DNA from: Elusimicrobiota bacterium
GTDB lineage: Bacteria; Elusimicrobiota; Elusimicrobia; O2-12-FULL-59-9
Length of the DNA stretch: 11,112 nucleotides
Assembly (NCBI GenBank): GCA_016206405.1
Contig: JACQRQ010000266.1
Span: forward strand, 1-11,112
Reading direction: 5' to 3'
Shown here: piece by piece, positions 6,237-11,112 of the stretch
How the letters are laid out: the number at the start of each line of letters is the position of its first letter
Numbering within the stretch: the stretch's first letter is position 1
The notes under the pieces: model-generated
Databases searched by the model: none
What the model saw: only the letters and a program-made list of their open reading frames with translations
What the model was told of the DNA's origin: nothing
Translations under genes and position numbers: made by a program

Positions 6237-6265
6237 ATCCTACCAAATTTAACGCCGCCGCTCAA
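6237..6265 (-). promoter_or_regulatory. Possible promoter upstream of rplU
   Basis: On the minus strand TTGAGC (6265-6260), a 17-base spacer, and TAGGAT (6242-6237) match the sigma-70 hexamers at 4 of 6 positions each. The -10 box ends 6 bases before the rplU ATG. The same TAGGA may instead be the ribosome site, so the two readings compete. The -35 lies inside the end of the glycosyltransferase gene. Confidence 0.3.
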
Positions 6266-7952
6266 TGCCGTCCTCCAAAACGGACAAATACAGCCTCGGG
6301 CGGCCCGGGCGGATCAGGGAAAAAAATGGAAGCTCGGCCAGGACCTTGCCCGCTTTGACGGGCGCGTAGGTGACGACGAAGCGGTCCTTGGAGCGCTCGG
6401 CGGACGGGACGTAGCCCAACTCCGGAGCCCCCTGCATGGAGCCGAAATCATTGGGCCCCATGTAGGAATAAAATTCGAAACCCGCCATGATCTTGGAGGG
6501 ATGAACCCGGTAGTCCTCCATGAGAACGCGGCATAAATCCCAGCGAGCGCGGTTCCAACTGAAATAATCCTGGGTGCCTAAGACGCAAAATAGTGCGAAG
6601 ACGGCCAGCGCCGAGCCAAACGCCCGGCCGTGGAGTTTGAGCCCGGCGGCCAATAGCACCGCCGAAACGGGCGCGACAAAAATCATGAGGTAGCGGTCAA
6701 AAAGGCCGTTCTTGGAATGGGAAGTGACGAGCAAGAACCCGGCGTAGAGCAGCGCGTAAAAGGCGAAAACAGCCGGTCCGGGCTTGCGGCACGCCTCCTT
6801 GAGTTGACCCCAATGCGCGGCCAAGAGCGCCAGCAGCCCAAAAACGCCCAGGCCCGCCGCCGCCGTCAACGCCGCGCGAAAGCCGGCGCCCCAGGCCCCC
6901 GCGAAGGGCCGGTCCACGACGTAAACGTCCGGCAAAGTCATGGGCCCGAGGCCGAAATCATAAAAGACGTTGGAAGCATAAGGCATCAGAGGCTGCCAAA
7001 CGGCGGCCGGTCCCCAGCGGTCGGCGAACTTTATCCAGAAATTCAGAATCCCCGCCAGGATAAGCGCGGAGAAAAAAACGAACAGCCGTTTGCGCCCGCG
7101 GATGAAATCCCGCGTCTCGCGGCGGCGCTCCCAAAGCGAACCGCACACCAGGGGCAGAAGGAAAAATCCGACATAAAACAGGACGCCCAAGACGTTGTCC
7201 GCCGTCGGGCCGGGCCCGACGTCTCCCAATTGCTCCCATCTTTTAAAAAACTGGCTCGACGCCGCATGAAATTTCATGGTCCAAAAATGAACGCCGGCCG
7301 CGGCCGCCAAAGGCGGAATAATTAAACAGGCGGCCCGGCGCTTGGAAAAACCGCGCCACCGGCCGCTCCAAAAAAGCGCCAAGAGCATCGCGGCCGGCAG
7401 AAGCGCCGCCGTCTGCCGCACCAAAACCGCCAGGCCGGCGCACACGCCCGACCACAGGCAGGGCGCCGCGCCGCCGCCCCTCTCCGCCTTCAAGAAAAAG
7501 AAAATGGCCAGGAGCGTGAGCGTCTGGAAAGGGATCTCCGTCATAAAGGTATAGGAAAGGTTGAAATACACCGGATTAAACAGGCACAATAGGACGCCGC
7601 AAAACGCCCGCTTGCGGTCCACTTCCAGGCGTCTTAAGATCAGGTAGAATACGGCCAGCCCGGCGAAACTCCAAACCTGCGTCGCCAAACGCAAAAGCAG
7701 GAACGAAAACCCGAAACATTTCGCCAGCACCCCGCCCCAAAAAATCTGAAAGACCAGCGCGGCGACGGCAAACTGTCCCAACACAAAACGGCCCTCTTCC
7801 ATGAAAATCCGCACGGACCGGGCGTAGGACCATGCGTCGTTTAAGGGAAACTCCCCCACGGGCCACACTAAAAGACCGCAGAGAACCAGAAGCCCGAGCA
7901 AGACCGGCAAAGACCGGCCGGCGGAGAATAAGCCCGTCGAAGATTCGTCCAT
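6249..7952 (-). CDS. Multi-pass GT-C glycosyltransferase (PMT/ArnT-like, GT39-type)
   Basis: The 567-residue inner-membrane protein has about 12 hydrophobic segments spread along its length. It is probably a polyprenyl-phosphate-sugar-dependent glycosyltransferase of the GT-C fold. After the first helix comes PLNDAWSYARSVRIF. The Asp in that loop is where GT-C enzymes of the PMT/ArnT group carry the catalytic acidic residue. RLATQVWSFAGLAVFYLILRRL and the VRQTAALLPAAMLL helix are typical of bacterial PMT_2 domains. The acceptor (lipid, envelope glycan or pilin) cannot be read from sequence. I chose the ATG at 7950-7952 (MDESSTG). An in-frame ATG at 8117 would add 55 residues translated mostly from repeat sequence and was rejected. 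It is the first gene of the block, and rplU follows 18 bp downstream. Confidence 0.8.
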   Translation of the reverse strand: MDESSTGLFSAGRSLPVLLGLLVLCGLLVWPVGEFPLNDAWSYARSVRIFMEEGRFVLGQFAVAALVFQIFWGGVLAKCFGFSFLLLRLATQVWSFAGLAVFYLILRRLEVDRKRAFCGVLLCLFNPVYFNLSYTFMTEIPFQTLTLLAIFFFLKAERGGGAAPCLWSGVCAGLAVLVRQTAALLPAAMLLALFWSGRWRGFSKRRAACLIIPPLAAAAGVHFWTMKFHAASSQFFKRWEQLGDVGPGPTADNVLGVLFYVGFFLLPLVCGSLWERRRETRDFIRGRKRLFVFFSALILAGILNFWIKFADRWGPAAVWQPLMPYASNVFYDFGLGPMTLPDVYVVDRPFAGAWGAGFRAALTAAAGLGVFGLLALLAAHWGQLKEACRKPGPAVFAFYALLYAGFLLVTSHSKNGLFDRYLMIFVAPVSAVLLAAGLKLHGRAFGSALAVFALFCVLGTQDYFSWNRARWDLCRVLMEDYRVHPSKIMAGFEFYSYMGPNDFGSMQGAPELGYVPSAERSKDRFVVTYAPVKAGKVLAELPFFSLIRPGRPRLYLSVLEDGIERRR

Positions 7953-7962
7953 GCGCCGGCAC

Positions 7963-7991
7963 AGTTTAACTCTTATGGCCGCAGCGGGCAA
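7963..7991 (-). promoter_or_regulatory. Possible promoter of the glycosyltransferase gene
   Basis: On the minus strand TTGCCC (7991-7986), a 17-base spacer, and TAAACT (7968-7963) match sigma-70 hexamers at 4 of 6 positions each. The -10 ends 10 bases before the ATG at 7952, leaving at most a few leader bases. No Shine-Dalgarno site is present. This is the only promoter candidate I see at the head of the minus-strand block. Confidence 0.35.
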
Positions 7992-8025
7992 ATACGCCCC
8001 CAATCGCCGGCCTAAAAGGGGAGAA

Positions 8026-8053
8026 GTGATAGAGTGGTAAAGTGGTAAAGTGA
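8026..8053. repeat. Octamer tandem repeat, left arm of island 2
   Basis: Three full units (GTGATAGA, GTGGTAAA, GTGGTAAA) and a partial fourth (GTGA) repeat the GTGRTANA pattern seen at 1-32. They are followed by AAGCAAAAAA (8053-8062), matching AAGCACAAAA after the left arm of island 1. Positions 8026-8045 can pair with 8137-8156 at about 18 of 20 positions. The array lies in the divergent gap between the glycosyltransferase gene and pilB. Confidence 0.85.
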
Positions 8054-8113
8054 AGCAAAAAATATCAACAGCGAACCGGCGAAGCCTTTGCACAGGCCCC
8101 CCTTCCCGTCGTG

Positions 8114-8187
8114 CCACTTTACCACTCTCTGCTTGCTCACTTTACCACTGTATCACTTCTCCTGATATCACTCTATCACTTTACCAC
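8114..8187. repeat. Octamer tandem repeat, right arm of island 2
   Basis: Units of TNTAYCAC type (TTTACCAC 8118, TTTACCAC 8141, TGTATCAC 8149, TCTATCAC 8172, TTTACCAC 8180) are interleaved with diverged units, two of them only 7 bases long. The polarity is the complement of the left arm at 8026. The preceding sequence (CTTCCCGTCGTGCC) parallels that before the right arm of island 1. The spacer from about 8063 to 8113 holds no gene that I can support. Confidence 0.8.
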
Positions 8188-8227
8188 TTTCCGAGAGAGC
8201 CCTGACACTTTCAGAGAGAGGCCTTGA
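8185..8227. repeat. 21/22-bp imperfect tandem repeat beside the pilB -35
   Basis: CACTTTCCGAGAGAGCCCTGA (8185-8205) is followed immediately by CACTTTCAGAGAGAGGCCTTGA (8206-8227), two near-identical copies. The end of the second copy forms the TTGACA hexamer proposed as the pilB -35. The copies could be a paired binding site for a regulator, or an outgrowth of the neighbouring octamer array, with which the first copy shares CACTTT. Confidence 0.7.
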
Positions 8228-8256
8228 CAAACAACCCCCAAGACATTACATATATA
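8224..8256 (+). promoter_or_regulatory. Probable pilB-pilT promoter
   Basis: TTGACA (8224-8229) is a perfect -35 hexamer. The -10 is less clear: TACATA (8247-8252) has the ideal 17-base spacing but matches only 3 of 6, and TATATA (8251-8256) matches 4 of 6 at a spacing of 21. The AT-rich tract at 8243-8260 stands out from the GC-rich surroundings. A transcript would carry a leader of roughly 55 bases before the pilB ATG. Confidence 0.5.
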
Positions 8257-8266
8257 GTAACGACTC

Positions 8267-8306
8267 AAGCCCACCCGCCGAGATGGGGCTGTGGGCTTTT
8301 TGTTTG
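8267..8306 (+). promoter_or_regulatory. Attenuator-like hairpin in the pilB leader
   Basis: AAGCCCAC (8267-8274) and GTGGGCTT (8291-8298) form a perfect 8-bp stem with a 16-base loop. The T-rich run TTTTTGTTTG (8297-8306) begins at its base, giving an intrinsic-terminator form between the promoter and the pilB start. The left arm can instead pair with GGGCT at 8286-8290, which would break the terminator stem. The minus strand has no T-tract, so the structure is directional. I do not recognise a known riboswitch class. Confidence 0.5.
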
Positions 8307-8314
8307 TATAGAGC

Positions 8315-10099
8315 ATGGCCGAAAAAGAAACCGCTGGAACTACCCCCGTATCCCTCCTGCTGTCCAGGCGGCTGGGGGAGCTTTTGGTCCAATCCAAGCG
8401 CATCACATTCAAGCAGCTCCAAAACGCCCTCGAAATTCAGAAACAAAACGGCAGCAAGCTAGGCACCGTCCTCATCCAGGAAAACATCATCTCGGAAAAC
8501 GAGCTTCTGACCTTTTTGGCCAAGCAGTGCGGCATCACCTACGAGCGCATTGATAAATACAGCCCGATTCCTAAAACGGTCATCGACACCACGCCGGAAA
8601 ACATCGCCCGCACGCACAACCTGATTCCCGTTCAGATCGAGGGCCAAACGCTGACGGTCGCCATGGGCGACCCCTTGAACATCATGGTCTTGGACGACCT
8701 CAAAGCCATCTCCGGCTACAACGTCAAAATGGTGCTGGCCTCCGATCAGGAGATAAAAAAAGCCATCGACAAGTATTACGGGGTGCAGGAGGCCCAGGAC
8801 ACCGCTTTAAACGACATCATCGGCAAAACCGCCGATGGAGAAACGCCGGGCATCGACGTTATCAAGGAAGATAAAGAGGACCTCTCCGGCGGCGACAGCA
8901 TCAACATCCTGGGCGAAAAGGAATCGGCGCCGGTCATCCAGCTTGTCAACGTCATCCTGGCCAGGGCGATTAAAGCCAAGGCCTCCGACATCCACATCGA
9001 GCCCTACGCCAAGTCCCTGCGCATCCGCTTCCGCATAGACGGCGTGCTGCACCAGCAGCCCGCGCCGCCCAAGCACTATTTAAACGCCATCGTTTCGCGC
9101 CTGAAAATCATGTCCAATTTGAATATTTCGGAGAGGCGCGTCCCCCAGGACGGCCGCATCAAGCTCAAAATCGGCGCGAAGGAAATCGACATGCGCCTTT
9201 CGGTCTGTCCCTGCGCGCCGGGCGAGAAAATCGTCATGCGCATTCTGGACTCCTCCGCCTTGAAGCTCGACCTCGCCAGTCTGGGACTTGAGCCCGAAAG
9301 CATGGCCATCTACAAAAAATGCATCCGCTGCCCCCACGGCATCATTTTGGTGACCGGCCCGACCGGCTCCGGCAAGTCCACCACGCTTTATTCCACTCTG
9401 TCGGTCTTAAACACCGAGGGCGTCAATATCATGACCGTCGAGGACCCGGTGGAATTCACCGTGGAAGGCATCAACCAAGTGCAGGCCCACGCCGCCGTCG
9501 GCCTCACTTTCGCGGGCGCGCTGCGCTCCTTCCTGCGCCAGGACCCGGACGTGATCATGGTCGGCGAAATCCGCGACAAGGAAACCGGCCTGATCGCCAT
9601 CAACGCCGCTTTGACGGGACACCTGGTGCTCTCCACTTTGCACACCAACAGCGCCCCCGGCGCCGTCACGCGCCTGGGCACCATGGATATCGAGCCTTTT
9701 TTGATCTCGTCCTCGCTGCTGATGGTCATCGCCCAAAGACTCCTGCGCGTCATCTGCCCCAACTGCAAGGAGTACTACTCCGTGGACGTGGACTCCTTCG
9801 CCAAATTCGGCATTCCCAAGAGGCTCGCCAGGAACAGCAAGGGCAAAATCACTTTGGCCCGCGGCCGGGGCTGCGACAACTGCGCCCATACGGGCTACCG
9901 CGGGCGGCAGGGAATCCATGAGGTGCTGGAAATCAACGAGCCCATCCGGGAACTGGTGCACCAGCACGCCACGGAGGGAAAGATCAAGGAGATCGCCATC
10001 AAGCAGGGCATGCTGACTTTGCAGGACGTGGCCACCCTCAAGGTGCTGCGGGGAATCACCACTTTCGAGGAGATGCTTCGCGTGACGGGAACGGAATGA
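8315..10099 (+). CDS. pilB: Type IV pilus extension ATPase PilB (GspE family)
   Basis: The 594-residue cytoplasmic hexameric ATPase should power pilus assembly. Residues 18-150 form an MshEN/T2SSE N-terminal domain with two copies of the LG..L pattern (RLGELLVQSKRITFKQLQNAL and KLGTVLIQENIISENELLTFL), the type that binds cyclic di-GMP in MshE. The ATPase core has Walker A GPTGSGKS at 348-355, DPVEF in the Asp box, Walker B-region DPDVIMVGEIRD at 410-421, and the histidine box GHLVLSTLHT. A zinc-binding pair, CPNC (481-484) and CDNC (520-523), separates PilB/GspE from PilT. The ATG at 8315 has no Shine-Dalgarno site. pilT follows with a 4-bp overlap. A GspE of a type II secretion system is the alternative, but the adjoining pilT argues for PilB. 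Confidence 0.95.
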   Translation: MAEKETAGTTPVSLLLSRRLGELLVQSKRITFKQLQNALEIQKQNGSKLGTVLIQENIISENELLTFLAKQCGITYERIDKYSPIPKTVIDTTPENIARTHNLIPVQIEGQTLTVAMGDPLNIMVLDDLKAISGYNVKMVLASDQEIKKAIDKYYGVQEAQDTALNDIIGKTADGETPGIDVIKEDKEDLSGGDSINILGEKESAPVIQLVNVILARAIKAKASDIHIEPYAKSLRIRFRIDGVLHQQPAPPKHYLNAIVSRLKIMSNLNISERRVPQDGRIKLKIGAKEIDMRLSVCPCAPGEKIVMRILDSSALKLDLASLGLEPESMAIYKKCIRCPHGIILVTGPTGSGKSTTLYSTLSVLNTEGVNIMTVEDPVEFTVEGINQVQAHAAVGLTFAGALRSFLRQDPDVIMVGEIRDKETGLIAINAALTGHLVLSTLHTNSAPGAVTRLGTMDIEPFLISSSLLMVIAQRLLRVICPNCKEYYSVDVDSFAKFGIPKRLARNSKGKITLARGRGCDNCAHTGYRGRQGIHEVLEINEPIRELVHQHATEGKIKEIAIKQGMLTLQDVATLKVLRGITTFEEMLRVTGTE

Positions 10100-11112
10100 C
10101 GATGCCGGCCTCGACCCTTAAAGAATTGTTTCTGCTGATGCGCCAGAAGCAGGCCTCGGACCTGCATTTGACCAGCGGCGTCCCGCCGGTGCTGCGCATC
10201 GACGGCCACCTGATCCAGACCCCCTTCGAGCCGCTGACGCCCGACGCCTGCCAAAGGCTGGTCTACTCCCTGATGTCGGAGCAGCAGCGCAGCCGTTTCG
10301 AGCAGACCAATGAAATCGACATGGCCTTCGCCATCGAGGGCCTGGGCCGCCTGCGCATGAACGTCTACCGCCAGCGGGGCAGGGTCGGCGCCGCCATCCG
10401 CGCGGTCCCGTCGGATTTCAAATCCTTCGAGGAGCTCGGCCTGCCGCCCGTCAGCTTCAAGCTCATGGAGCTCACCAACGGCATCATTTTAATCACCGGG
10501 GAATCCGGCTCCGGCAAGTCGACCACGCTGGCCTCCATGATCAATTACCTCAATCAAAACGAGTCCATGCATATCGTCACCATCGAGGATCCCATCGAGT
10601 TCGTCCACGAGCACCGCAAGAGCCTGGTCAACCAGAGGGAGGTGGGCTCCGACACCGAGTCGTTTTCGCAGGCGCTCAAATACATCCTGCGCCATGACCC
10701 GGACGTCATCTTGATCGGAGAAATGCGCGATATGGAAACCATCTCGACGGCGCTCAACGTGGCCGAAACCGGCCACCTGGTTCTGGCCACGCTGCACACC
10801 CAGGATTCCGTCCAGACTTTCAACCGCATCATCGACGTGTTCCCCTCCGGCCAGCAGGAGCAGATCCGGATCCAGCTTTCCTTCGTCCTGCAGGCCGTCT
10901 TCAGCCAGCAGCTCGTGCCCATGGCCGCCGGCGCCGGCCGGGCCTTGGCCGTGGAGGTGCTGATGGCGACGCCCGCCGTGCGCCACTTGATCCGCGAGAA
11001 GAAGCTCGAGCAAATCCACACCATGATCCAAACCGGATCCCAGTACGGCATGCAGACCATGAACAACGCTCTCGCCAAACTGGTCGTGGACGGAACCATC
11101 AGCCTTCAACAC
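10096..11112 (+). CDS. pilT: Type IV pilus retraction ATPase PilT (3' end cut by window)
   Basis: The open frame runs off the right edge after 339 codons. Family members are about 340-370 residues, so only the tail is missing. It powers pilus retraction and twitching. Early segments ASDLHLTSG and IDGHL are typical. Walker A reads GESGSGKS (135-142) where most PilT proteins have GPTGSGKS. IEDPIEF, DPDVILIGEMRD (from 201) and AETGHLVLATLHT follow. Near the C-terminus VRHLIREKK matches the AIRNLIRE retraction motif, followed by the QTGSQYGMQTM segment. No zinc CxxC pair is present, as expected for PilT. The ATG at 10096 overlaps the pilB stop (ATGA), implying coupled translation. A second ATG at 10102 is equally possible. 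Confidence 0.95.
   Translation, partial: MTMPASTLKELFLLMRQKQASDLHLTSGVPPVLRIDGHLIQTPFEPLTPDACQRLVYSLMSEQQRSRFEQTNEIDMAFAIEGLGRLRMNVYRQRGRVGAAIRAVPSDFKSFEELGLPPVSFKLMELTNGIILITGESGSGKSTTLASMINYLNQNESMHIVTIEDPIEFVHEHRKSLVNQREVGSDTESFSQALKYILRHDPDVILIGEMRDMETISTALNVAETGHLVLATLHTQDSVQTFNRIIDVFPSGQQEQIRIQLSFVLQAVFSQQLVPMAAGAGRALAVEVLMATPAVRHLIREKKLEQIHTMIQTGSQYGMQTMNNALAKLVVDGTISLQH

Noticed and set aside
7953..8117. 55-residue N-terminal extension of the glycosyltransferase (in-frame ATG at 8117)
   Set aside because: It is translated largely from the octamer repeat island and spacer. The ATG at 7952 directly precedes the first membrane helix expected for the family.
8230..8314. GEMM (c-di-GMP-I) riboswitch upstream of pilB
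   Set aside because: The leader is only about 55-85 bases and lacks the paired-helix aptamer signatures. Only a terminator-like stem with a competing pairing is visible.
8176..8446. Small minus-strand open frames in the pilB leader and start region
   Set aside because: They run antisense through the repeat, promoter and pilB 5' end. No start site or motif supports them.
9407..9967. Minus-strand open frames inside pilB, and at 10489-11112 inside pilT
   Set aside because: They are shadows of the two ATPase genes, with Asp/Gly/His-rich translations typical of antisense frames in GC-rich DNA.

Overview
The window reads as a chromosomal core region of a GC-rich, diderm (Gram-negative type) bacterium. 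The evidence is a secreted 5'-nucleotidase with a signal peptide, a type IV pilus motor locus, and bacterial ribosomal proteins L21, L27, L13 and S9 with the GTPase Obg. Few genes have a clear Shine-Dalgarno site. The L21 and L27 proteins diverge somewhat from proteobacterial forms. A poorly sampled diderm phylum such as Elusimicrobiota would fit, but the sequence alone does not settle this. I see no phage, transposase, CRISPR array, tRNA or rRNA.

Layout. Positions 156-7952 form one minus-strand block of ten tightly packed genes. In transcription order they are: a multi-pass GT-C/PMT-like glycosyltransferase, rplU, rpmA, obg, rplM, rpsI, a small two-helix membrane protein, a DUF72 protein, a DUF47/PhoU-like protein, and a periplasmic 5'-nucleotidase. 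Several neighbours overlap: rplM/rpsI by 8 bp, membrane protein/DUF72 by 8 bp, and DUF47/nucleotidase by about 20 bp. The block is best read as a translation-machinery operon (L21-L27-Obg and L13-S9, the second pair with its own promoter) followed by a tail of accessory genes. The last two tail genes look phosphate-related. An intrinsic terminator at about 39-60 ends the block.

From 8315 to the right edge, divergent and on the plus strand, lie pilB (type IV pilus extension ATPase with an MshEN-type N-terminus) and pilT (retraction ATPase, cut by the window end). The two are coupled by an ATGA overlap. The pilB leader has a perfect -35 hexamer and an 8-bp hairpin followed by a T-rich tract. 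One arm of that hairpin can also pair with a competing sequence, which suggests attenuation.

The most unusual content is non-coding. Two intergenic islands (1-154 and 8026-8187) consist of degenerate 8-bp tandem repeats (GTGRTANA and its complement) arranged as inverted arms around a spacer of about 60 bp. The two islands share internal architecture and sit at the two ends of the minus-strand gene block. They look like two members of a dispersed repeat family I cannot name. Other signals worth a look are TANNNT boxes immediately upstream of four SD-less start codons (possible leaderless mRNAs) and a terminator-like GNRA hairpin over the first codons of obg.
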